Assembly (NCBI RefSeq): GCF_009758015.1
Contig: NZ_WSEL01000009.1
Coordinates: forward strand, 1,351,501-1,415,500
Direction: 5' to 3'
Source: Ramlibacter pinisoli
Lineage (GTDB): Bacteria > Pseudomonadota > Gammaproteobacteria > Burkholderiales > Burkholderiaceae_C
Length of the DNA stretch: 64,000 nucleotides
The notes under the pieces: model-generated
Seen by the model: the letters and a program-made list of their open reading frames with translations, nothing else
The model's database searches: none
What the model was told of the DNA's origin: nothing
Translations under genes and position numbers: made by a program
Shown: one piece after another, positions 52,213-59,547 of the stretch
Numbering within the stretch: position 1 is the stretch's first letter
Layout of the letters: every line of letters starts with the position of its first letter

Positions 52213-53124
52213 TCAGGCCCCGGCCGGGGTGTCGCGCCCGCGCACCTCGACGCCGGCCCACTGCTCGATCGTCTGCACGATGGTGGTGGAGTTCTCCTCG
52301 GCTCCGACCTGCAGCACGGTCTGCATCCACAGGCGGTCGACGGCCGTTCCCACCCACAGCGGCACCTGCAGCGCCTCCGCCATGTCCATGCACAGGCGCA
52401 CGTCCTTGCGCATGAGGCCGTTGGCGAAGCCGTTGGCGAACTTGCGCGTGAGCACGTGTTCCTGCCAGCGCCCGTCGGTGCAGATGTTGCGGCCCGAGCC
52501 GCGATTGAGCACGCGCAGCATCACGTCCGGGTCGAGCCCGGCCTTCACGCCGAGCACGGTGGCTTCGGCGGTGATGGCCATCGAGGTCGCGACCATCAGG
52601 TTGTTCAGCAGCTTCAGGCTCTGGCCCAGGCCGACCTGGTCGCCCACGATCTCGGTGTGCCCCAGGTTCTTCAGCAGCGGGAGCGCCGCCTCGATGGCGC
52701 CGAGGTCGCCGGACAGCATCATCTGCAGCTTGCCGGTGGCGGCGCCGGCGACCGCACCCGTGACCGGTGCATCGAGGGCATGGACCCCTGCCTGCGCGAA
52801 GGCCGCCCCCACCTTGCGCGCCATCTGCGGGCCGGTGGTCGAGAAGTCGATGTAGGTCTTGAGCGCCGCGCCGCCGCGCAGCCCCTCGGCGCCGAGCGCG
52901 ACCTGCTCGACGATGTCCGGCGTCGGCAGGCTCACCAGCACGGTGGACGCCAGGTCGGCCACCGCCCGCGGCGACGCGCCCACCGTCGCCCCGCGCTGGG
53001 CGAACGGCCGCACCGCTTCCTCGCGCACGTCGAACACGGCCAGCTGGTGGCCCGTCTCGAGCAGCCGCGAGGCAATGCCCCGCCCCATGTTCCCCAGTCC
53101 CACCACGCCCACGATTCCTGCCAT
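52213..53124 (-). CDS. 3-hydroxyisobutyrate dehydrogenase-family NAD(P) oxidoreductase
   Basis: A 303-residue beta-hydroxyacid dehydrogenase. The Rossmann motif is VGVVGLGNMGRGIASRLL, the substrate loop is DAPVTGAVAGAATGKLQMML, and the catalytic lysine lies in VGLGQSLKLLNNLMVATSMA. The family oxidises or reduces 3-hydroxy acids, tartronate semialdehyde or related compounds in the cytoplasm. The ATG at 53124 has GGAGGTGCG upstream. It lies between the acyl-CoA dehydrogenase and TRAP genes, on the same strand. Confidence 0.93.
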   Translation of the reverse strand: MAGIVGVVGLGNMGRGIASRLLETGHQLAVFDVREEAVRPFAQRGATVGASPRAVADLASTVLVSLPTPDIVEQVALGAEGLRGGAALKTYIDFSTTGPQMARKVGAAFAQAGVHALDAPVTGAVAGAATGKLQMMLSGDLGAIEAALPLLKNLGHTEIVGDQVGLGQSLKLLNNLMVATSMAITAEATVLGVKAGLDPDVMLRVLNRGSGRNICTDGRWQEHVLTRKFANGFANGLMRKDVRLCMDMAEALQVPLWVGTAVDRLWMQTVLQVGAEENSTTIVQTIEQWAGVEVRGRDTPAGA

Positions 53125-53249
53125 ACGCACCTCCTGCAACGGTTGAAGGAGGCCGATCGTGTCAGCGGCGCCGGCTGCCGCAAAGGGGCTGGCGAACCGC
53201 CGTTCCACGCGTTGGACCAACGCATGCGCGCCGGCCCGCGCACGGCGGC

Positions 53250-54407
53250 TCAGAACGAGCGCGGCAGGCCCAGCACGTGTTCGGCGACGTGCGACAGGAT
53301 GAGGTTGGTGGAGATCGGCGCCACCTGGTACAGGCGGGTCTCGCGGAACTTGCGTTCCACGTCGTACTCGTGGGCGAAGCCGAAGCCGCCGTGGAACTGC
53401 AGGCACGCATCGGCCGCCTCCCAGCTCGCCTTGGCGGCCAGGTACTTGGCCATGTTGGCCTGCGGGCCGCAGGGCTGCCCGGCGTCGAACAGGCGGCACG
53501 CCTCGTAGCGCATCAGGCTGGCTGCCTGCACCTCGATGTGGGCCTGCGCGATCGGGAACTGCACGCCCTGGTTCTGGCCGATCGGCCGGCCGAACACCAC
53601 CCGCTCGCGCGCGTATTTCGTCACCCGGTCGATGAACCAGTGACCGTCGCCGATGCACTCGGCGGCGATGAGCGTGCGCTCCGCGTTCAGCCCGTCCAGG
53701 ATGTAGCGGAAGCCCTGCCCCTCCTCGCCGATCAGGTGCTCGGCCGGGACCTCCAGGTCCTCGAAGAACAGCTCGTTGGTTTCATGGTTCACCATGTTCG
53801 CGATCGGGCGCACCGTGAGGCCGCGCTGCTGCGCGGTGCGCAGGTCCACCAGGAAGATCGACATGCCCTCGGACTTGCGCTTGACTTCCGCCAGCGGTGT
53901 CGTGCGGGCCAGCAGGATCATCCAGTCGCTGTGCTGCACGCGGGAGATCCAGACCTTCTGGCCGTTGACCACGTAGCGGTCGCCCTTGCGCACGGCCATG
54001 GTCTTGATCTTCGTCGTGTCGGTGCCGGTGGTCGGCTCGGTCACGGCCATGGTCTGCAGGCGCCACTCGCCGCTGGCGATGCGCGGCAGGAACTGCTCCT
54101 TCTGCGCCCGCGAGCCGTGGCGCAACAAGGTGCCCATGTTGTACATCTGGCCGTGGCAGGCACCGGAGTTGCCGCCCGAGCGGTTGATCTCCTCCATGAT
54201 CACGGAGGCCTCGGTCAGCCCCAGCCCGGACCCGCCGTACTCCTGCGGGATCAGCGCGGCCAGCCAGCCCGCGCGGGTCAGCGCGTCGACGAATGCCTCC
54301 GGGTAGGCACGCTGCTCGTCCACCCGGCGGTGGTACTCGTCGGGGAATTCGGCGCACAGCGCGCGCACGGCATCGCGGATGTCCTGGTGGGGATCCTGGG
54401 TCGTCAT
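53250..54407 (-). CDS. Acyl-CoA dehydrogenase, IVD-like active-site arrangement
   Basis: A 385-residue FAD enzyme introducing a double bond into an acyl-CoA. FAD/substrate segments are MAVTEPTTGTDTTKIKTMAV, NGQKVWISRVQHSDWMILL and LQFHGGFGFAHEYDVERKFR. At the position of the MCAD-type catalytic glutamate (YEGT) it has APIS with P364. E243 in LNAERTL aligns with the isovaleryl-CoA dehydrogenase glutamate and is the likely base. The ATG at 54407 fits. It stands between a Bug receptor and the 3-hydroxyacid dehydrogenase, suggesting a short branched acyl chain. Confidence 0.93.
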   Translation of the reverse strand: MTTQDPHQDIRDAVRALCAEFPDEYHRRVDEQRAYPEAFVDALTRAGWLAALIPQEYGGSGLGLTEASVIMEEINRSGGNSGACHGQMYNMGTLLRHGSRAQKEQFLPRIASGEWRLQTMAVTEPTTGTDTTKIKTMAVRKGDRYVVNGQKVWISRVQHSDWMILLARTTPLAEVKRKSEGMSIFLVDLRTAQQRGLTVRPIANMVNHETNELFFEDLEVPAEHLIGEEGQGFRYILDGLNAERTLIAAECIGDGHWFIDRVTKYARERVVFGRPIGQNQGVQFPIAQAHIEVQAASLMRYEACRLFDAGQPCGPQANMAKYLAAKASWEAADACLQFHGGFGFAHEYDVERKFRETRLYQVAPISTNLILSHVAEHVLGLPRSF

Positions 54408-54529
54408 GGTGGAGTCGTCGTGGGTGCGGTCAGGCGGCGGCGCGGCGCCTCGCCTGCGCGATGGCGCCCATGGCTTCGCGGATGGGTCGACAGGACGGCT
54501 GGCGGTGCGTGAAGTCCCGCCCGCGGGCG

Positions 54530-55528
54530 TCAGTCGGGCTGGATGTTGGCGGCCTTCACCAGGTCGCGCCACTTCTGCGTCTCGGCGGCCTGGAAGGCGC
54601 GCAGGGCCTGCGGCGTGCCGCCGCCGGCGACGCCGCCCTGCTGCTCGATCCAGGCCTTCACGTCCGGTTGCGCCAGCGCCGCCGCCACGTCGGCGCTGAT
54701 CTTCGCGACCAGCTCGCCGGGAACGCCTGCGGGGGCGTAGAGGCCCCACCAGGCGTTGACCGCGAAACCCGGCAGCCCGCCGGCCTCGGCCACGGTAGGG
54801 ATGTCGGGTTGCGCGGGATTGCGCTCGGCGCTGGTGATGCCCAGGACCCGCGCCGCGCCGGCGCGCGCGTGCGGCAGCACGACCGAGGTGTTGTGGAACA
54901 GCACCTCGTAGTGACCGCCGAGCAGATCCGTCGTCATCTGCGCGCTGGACTTGTACGGCACGCCCTGCAGCTTCACGCCCACCATCTGCCCGAGCAGTTC
55001 GGCCGACAGGTGCGGCGTCGTGCCCGAGCCGGGATGGCCGTAGCGCAGCTTGCCCGGGTTCTGGCGGGCGTACGCGACGAGCTCGCGCACGTTGGTCGCC
55101 GGGACCGAGGGGTGCACCACCAGCAGGTTCGGCATCGACATCACGAGGCTGACCGGTGCGAGGTCCCGGACCGGGTCGTACGGCATCTTCTCCATCATGC
55201 CGGGCGCCACGGCGATGGCGCCGATGGTGCTCACCACCAGGGTGTGGCCGTCGGCGGGCGCCTTGGCGGCGCGTTCGGTGCCGGTGACGCCGCCCAGGCC
55301 GGCCACGTTCTCGATCAGCACCGGCTGGCCCCAGGCGGCCCCGAGCTTGGTCGCCAGGGTGCGCGCGATGGCGTCGGGGCTGCTGCCGGCGGCCGCCGCG
55401 ACGATGATCTTCACCGGCTTGGCCGGGAACGCGGGCGCCGGCCGCCCTTGGGCCCAGGCCGTGGCGGCAAGGCCGGCGGCCAGCAGGAACGTGCCGATCT
55501 TCTTGTCCAGCTTGCGAAGCATGCGCAT
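54530..55528 (-). CDS. Bug/TctC-family periplasmic binding protein 8
   Basis: A 332-residue receptor with signal peptide (KIGTFLLAAGLAATAWAQ) and mature start AFPAKPVKIIVAAAAGSSPD. It keeps LIENVAGLGGVTGTERAA, PADGHTLVVS, YDPVRDLAPVSLVM and VPYKSSAQMTTDLLGGHYE, with a less usual AAAAGSSPD in place of the PFPPGGxxD loop that contacts ligand carboxylates. It lies 122 bases before the acyl-CoA dehydrogenase gene. A start two codons later (ATG at 55522) is possible. Confidence 0.92.
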   Translation of the reverse strand: MRMLRKLDKKIGTFLLAAGLAATAWAQGRPAPAFPAKPVKIIVAAAAGSSPDAIARTLATKLGAAWGQPVLIENVAGLGGVTGTERAAKAPADGHTLVVSTIGAIAVAPGMMEKMPYDPVRDLAPVSLVMSMPNLLVVHPSVPATNVRELVAYARQNPGKLRYGHPGSGTTPHLSAELLGQMVGVKLQGVPYKSSAQMTTDLLGGHYEVLFHNTSVVLPHARAGAARVLGITSAERNPAQPDIPTVAEAGGLPGFAVNAWWGLYAPAGVPGELVAKISADVAAALAQPDVKAWIEQQGGVAGGGTPQALRAFQAAETQKWRDLVKAANIQPD

Positions 55529-55723
55529 CTCCGGTGCGCTGCGCGGCCCGGCACTCGGGTGGCCGGGGCGTTGCAGCGGGTCAATCGTCGTGATCGCCGC
55601 AACGATAGACCGGCCGCCGCCCGCTCACGCAGGGGGACGCACCGGCTGTTCCACGCCTTGGACTTCCGGTGGCCGCTGCCGGCCGGTGGCGCACCGGGTG
55701 GTGCCGGTCCGTGGCGATGGCCG

Positions 55724-56548
55724 TCAGGCCACGGCCCGCAACGCCGGCTGGGTGCGGTGGTCACGCGGATCGATCGCCATCGTGGGCAGCTGGTAGGCGC
55801 GGTCGTCGAACAGGTCCACGCCGCACATCAGGCTCTCGATCCAGTCGATGAAGTCGGCGATCGCCCGGCGGCCCTCGATGGGGGCGCCGTGCTGCGGCAC
55901 GATCATGCGGATGTCCAGCTGGCGGGCCATGCGGGCCCACAGGCGCAGGATCTTGTTGGACACCATGTAGCGCCGATGGAAGCCCTCCATCGCCGGCAGG
56001 TGCGGCGCCAGTTCGCGCACCGGCTTCGCTGCCTCGGCCCCGCTGACCAGCGACGCGCCGAGGTCGCCGGTGAAGAGGATGCGGCTCACCGGGTCCCAGA
56101 AGTGGAAATTGCCTTCCGAATGCATGAAGTGCGCGGGCAGCAGCCACAGGTGGCCGCGCCCGAGCGGCAGGCGGCCGCCGGCGTCGGGCACGCCGATCAC
56201 CCGGTCCTCGGTCTTGCCGACCTTGGCGAAATGGGGCGCGAAGCGCTCCCAGATGCGCGAGATCACCAGCTTGGACCGGGTCGACGTCATCCAGCGGTCC
56301 AGCGACGCGATGATGTCCGGGTCGGCGTGCGAGGCGACGATGTACTGCAGGTTCTGCGGCGGAAAGAACCGCGACAGCGACAGGAACAGCTCGTTGAACG
56401 CCCGGTTGCCGCCCGGGTCGATGATCGCGCCCGCGCCGTGGTCGATGACGAGGAACTGGTTGCTCTGCACCGCGTGGCCGTCCTCTTCGCCGAGGTCGGT
56501 GAACATCAGGCACGCGTGGTGCTCGTCTCGATACAGCTCGATCGACAT
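55724..56548 (-). CDS. Metallo-beta-lactamase-fold protein, ODP/FprA-like di-iron domain
   Basis: A 274-residue protein resembling the diiron oxygen/nitric-oxide-reducing domain of flavodiiron proteins, without the flavodoxin part. Metal ligands are in VASHADPDI (H74, D76, D78), the histidines near PAHFMHSE, D161 in ILFTGDLGAS, and the late histidine in MIVPQHGAPIEG. HADPD replaces the usual HxExD. The role could be O2/NO reduction or sensing; it is not known here. The ATG at 56548 has GGAGAGAGAGG upstream. It is a single gene in front of the Bug receptor. Confidence 0.88.
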   Translation of the reverse strand: MSIELYRDEHHACLMFTDLGEEDGHAVQSNQFLVIDHGAGAIIDPGGNRAFNELFLSLSRFFPPQNLQYIVASHADPDIIASLDRWMTSTRSKLVISRIWERFAPHFAKVGKTEDRVIGVPDAGGRLPLGRGHLWLLPAHFMHSEGNFHFWDPVSRILFTGDLGASLVSGAEAAKPVRELAPHLPAMEGFHRRYMVSNKILRLWARMARQLDIRMIVPQHGAPIEGRRAIADFIDWIESLMCGVDLFDDRAYQLPTMAIDPRDHRTQPALRAVA

Positions 56549-56684
56549 GGGCCCTCTCTCTCCTTGGAATCGGCCCACTCTAGGCGGACGGCCGACGCCG
56601 GGGATTGATGCAGATCAAGGCGGGCCGGCACCAGCGCTCGCGCTCGCGCTCGCGCGCACGGCGGCCGCTGCAAGGGCCACGGGG

Positions 56685-58028
56685 TCAGACGCCCGAGGGA
56701 TAGGTCTCGGCGGCCTCGCCCGCGGTGCGGACGCCGCCGGCATCGAGCGCCTCCAGCGCCTCGGTCTCGTCGATGTGGACCATCGCGTCGAACTGGTCGG
56801 CCAGGCGGGTGTGGAAGTAGTGGCTCATGCGCTCCGTCTCCGGCCGGTAGATCACCCCGATCGCCCGCTGCAGGCGGCGCTCGCGGACGGCGGCCGGCAG
56901 CCCCTCGTTGCCGCGCAGCGGCAGCACGAAGCGCTCCTCGCCCACCTGGTGGAAGACGTCTTCCCAGCTGCCGGCCAGGCCGTCGCGCACGCGCATGCGC
57001 TGCGCCGGCTCGTCCCAGTCGTCGGCTGCGGTGACCCAGCCCCGGTGCGTGCTGAACCCCACCAGTACCGCATCGGCGCCATGGCGGTCGCGCATCAGCT
57101 GGCCCACGTTCCATTCGCCGATGTCGCCCATCTCGGTGGCGCTGGCATCGCCCAGGTGCGAGTTGTGGGCCCAGATGGCCATGCGGGCCGGGGTGCCGAC
57201 GGCGCCCAGGTGGCGCTCCAGCGCCTGCACGGTCTCCACCATGTGGTTGTCGCGCAGGTTCCAGGACGACACCCGGCCGCGGAACATGCTGCGGTAGTAC
57301 TCCTCGGCGTTGCGCACCAGCCGGGCGTTCTGCTGCGCGAAGAACAGCTCGTCGCGGTCGTGGCCGGTGCCCGGCGGCGCCGTCGCGGCCAGCCGGTTCA
57401 TGTCGCGTAGCTGCTGGATGACCTCGTCCTCGCAGCTCGGGCTCAGCCCGTGGCTGGCCCCGTAGCCGTAGGCCTGGCTGTCGCCGCCCGCATGGTCGAA
57501 GCAGCCATAGCGGGCCCGGGCCCGGCGGGCCTCCTGCGGGTCGACCTGGTCGAGGTACCGCAGCACCACCTGGATCGAGCCGAACAGGCTGTACAGGTCC
57601 ATGCCGTAGAAGCCCACCTGCTGGCCGCCCGGCCGGCCGCGGTTGAACTCGCGCAGCCACTCGACGAAGTCGCGCACCTCGGCATTGCGCCACATCCAGG
57701 CGGGAAAGCGCCGGAAGCCGTCGAGCGCGGCCACCGCATCGCGGTCGTCGGAGCGCCCGCGCACGTAGCGGTTGACTCGCCAGGCGTCCGGCCAGTCGGC
57801 CTCCACCACCACGGCGGTGACCGCGCGCTCGGCGACCAGCCGCTGGGTGATGCGGCTGCGCTCTCGGTAGAACTCGCGCGTGCCATGCGACGCCTCGCCC
57901 AGCAGGACGAAGCGCGCGTTGCCGATGACCGCCAGCAGGGCATCGTGGTCCGCCGCGGCGCCGGCCATGGGGACCAGGTGCGGCCGGATGTCGTCGGCCA
58001 GGGTCCGGGAGTCGAGCAAACGTGCCAT
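56685..58028 (-). CDS. Erythromycin esterase-family protein
   Basis: A 447-residue member of the Ere family. E45 and H48 in LLGEASHGTREFY correspond to the catalytic E43 and H46 of EreB, and VVVEADWPDAW, SSWNLRDNHM and IWAHNSHLGDAS are the other conserved parts. True macrolide esterases are a minority; most relatives are of unknown function and several are fused or linked to phosphoribosyltransferases. The ATG at 58028 (MARLLDS) is favoured because the upstream frame is low-complexity. It diverges from arsR. Confidence 0.9.
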   Translation of the reverse strand: MARLLDSRTLADDIRPHLVPMAGAAADHDALLAVIGNARFVLLGEASHGTREFYRERSRITQRLVAERAVTAVVVEADWPDAWRVNRYVRGRSDDRDAVAALDGFRRFPAWMWRNAEVRDFVEWLREFNRGRPGGQQVGFYGMDLYSLFGSIQVVLRYLDQVDPQEARRARARYGCFDHAGGDSQAYGYGASHGLSPSCEDEVIQQLRDMNRLAATAPPGTGHDRDELFFAQQNARLVRNAEEYYRSMFRGRVSSWNLRDNHMVETVQALERHLGAVGTPARMAIWAHNSHLGDASATEMGDIGEWNVGQLMRDRHGADAVLVGFSTHRGWVTAADDWDEPAQRMRVRDGLAGSWEDVFHQVGEERFVLPLRGNEGLPAAVRERRLQRAIGVIYRPETERMSHYFHTRLADQFDAMVHIDETEALEALDAGGVRTAGEAAETYPSGV

Positions 58029-58174
58029 GCCCGGGACCGTACGCGAAGCCCTTGGGCCGGTCTGTCTGCGGCGGGGCTGGCGCCTTGTAGGAGCCGTCGA
58101 CGGCCCAGCTCCCTGCCCTGCATCCGGCCGCAACCGGCCGCCGATGGGGCCATCAACGGTTCCAGTAAACTCGA

Positions 58175-58513
58175 ATGATCATGCAAGAGAACCAGGCCGT
58201 CCAGGCGCTGGCCGCCCTGGCCCACCCCCTGCGACTGCAGGTCTTCCGGGCGCTCGTGGTCGTCGGTCCCGCAGGGCTGACCCCCGGCGCGATCGTGGCC
58301 GGCATCGGCGTTCCCCCCGCGACGCTGTCCTTCCACCTCAGGGAACTGGCGACCGCGGGCCTGGTCACGCAGGAGCGCAGCGGCCGCAACCTCGTCTACC
58401 GCGCGGCCTACGACCGGATGAACGCCCTGCTGGGTTACCTCACCGACAACTGCTGCCAGGGTGCGGCGTGCGCCGTGGAGCCCGGGGCCGTTGCCATGGA
58501 CTGCGGCTGCTGA
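58175..58513 (+). CDS. arsR: ArsR-family metalloregulator
   Basis: A 112-residue winged-helix repressor. The helix-turn-helix is GVPPATLSFHLRELATAGLV, preceded by ALAHPLRLQVFRAL. The usual arsenic-binding CVC motif in the third helix is absent. Instead the C-terminus carries C93, C94, C99 and C110, C112 (DNCCQGAAC and DCGC), a layout like that of ArsR proteins that bind As(III) with C-terminal cysteines. It would repress the gene that follows one base later until arsenite is bound. The first ATG (58175) is used. Confidence 0.93.
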   Translation: MIMQENQAVQALAALAHPLRLQVFRALVVVGPAGLTPGAIVAGIGVPPATLSFHLRELATAGLVTQERSGRNLVYRAAYDRMNALLGYLTDNCCQGAACAVEPGAVAMDCGC

Positions 58514-58514
58514 C

Positions 58515-59186
58515 ATGGGCACCCCGCGGAAACTGCTGTCCGAGCTGCTGGGCACCGCGCTGCTGCTGGCCATCGTCATCGGCTCGGGCATCATGGGCGA
58601 ACGCCTGGCGGGCGGCAATGCCGCCCTCGCCCTCGTCGTGAACACGCTGAGCACGGTCGGCGGGCTCTATGTCCTCATCGAGGTGTTCGGACCGGTCAGC
58701 GGTGCGCACTTCAATCCGGCGGTCTCGGTGGCGATGGCGTACAAGGGGCTGCTGTCGCGTTCCTTGCTGGCGGGCTACGTCGTCGCGCAGCTGGCCGGCG
58801 CGGTGCTCGGCGCATGGATGGCCCACGCGATGTTCGACGCCGGCCTCCTGCAGGTGTCCACCAAGGTCCGCAGCGGCCCCGGGCAGTGGTTCGCCGAGGT
58901 CGTGGCCACCGCAGGCCTGCTCCTGGTCATCCTGCGCGCGCCCGCGGCACGCGTCGCAGCCATGGTGGCGGCCTACATCGGCAGCGCCTACTTCTTCACC
59001 GCGTCGACCTCGTTCGCCAACCCCGCAGCCGCGTTCGGGCGGATGTTCACCGAGAGCTTCGCCGGCATCGCCCCGGCCAGCGTGCCGGGGTTCGTCGCGG
59101 CCCAACTGGTCGGCGCCGCCCTGGGCGTGGCCGTGTCTGACCTTCTTGCCGGTGCCGCGGTGGCGCCTGGCGCGCAGGACCGCTAG
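58515..59186 (+). CDS. AqpS-like aquaglyceroporin
   Basis: A 223-residue six-span MIP-family channel with the NPA motifs HFNPAVS and FANPAAAF. Its nearness to arsR (one base between stop and start) matches AqpS of rhizobial arsenic operons, a channel that lets arsenite out of the cell; passage of glycerol or methylated arsenic is also possible. arsC or arsH, common partners, are absent here. Its stop region overlaps the end of the convergent cusF by four bases. Confidence 0.92.
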   Translation: MGTPRKLLSELLGTALLLAIVIGSGIMGERLAGGNAALALVVNTLSTVGGLYVLIEVFGPVSGAHFNPAVSVAMAYKGLLSRSLLAGYVVAQLAGAVLGAWMAHAMFDAGLLQVSTKVRSGPGQWFAEVVATAGLLLVILRAPAARVAAMVAAYIGSAYFFTASTSFANPAAAFGRMFTESFAGIAPASVPGFVAAQLVGAALGVAVSDLLAGAAVAPGAQDR

Positions 59187-59530
59187 CGCTTCGGCTTGAG
59201 CTCCGTGACGATGGCTTTCCCGCCGACCATCTCGGCCTGGAACTGCACCTTGTCTCCCGCCTTGACGGCCTTGAGCATCTGCCGGTCGGCGACATCGAAG
59301 CCCATCGTCATGGCCGGCATGCCGAGGTTGGGGATGTCGCCGTGCTTCAGCACGATGAGGCCCTTGCCCATGTCCACCTTCCTCACTTCGCCGTCGACGA
59401 GGGGCATCACCGACCTGGAAGCCGACGCCGACGCCGACGGCTGCATGGGCATGGAATTGGACGCGCCCTGCGCCTGCGCGCCAGAGGCGGCGAGGAGCAA
59501 CAGGGCGGAAAGGAGATGGCGGAATGTCAT
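59183..59530 (-). CDS. cusF: Periplasmic copper/silver chaperone, CusF-like, with Met in place of Trp
   Basis: A 115-residue protein with signal peptide (RHLLSALLLLAASGAQA), a serine/alanine linker and a C-terminal CusF OB-fold. The metal site in this copy is H63, M74 and M76 (KHGDIPNLGMPAMTMGF). The tryptophan that caps Cu(I) in E. coli CusF is replaced by M71. It is the last gene of the cusBA operon, 17 bases after cusA, and overlaps the end of the aquaporin gene. Confidence 0.92.
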   Translation of the reverse strand: MTFRHLLSALLLLAASGAQAQGASNSMPMQPSASASASRSVMPLVDGEVRKVDMGKGLIVLKHGDIPNLGMPAMTMGFDVADRQMLKAVKAGDKVQFQAEMVGGKAIVTELKPKR

Positions 59531-59547
59531 CGAAAAGCTCCTTGGAG

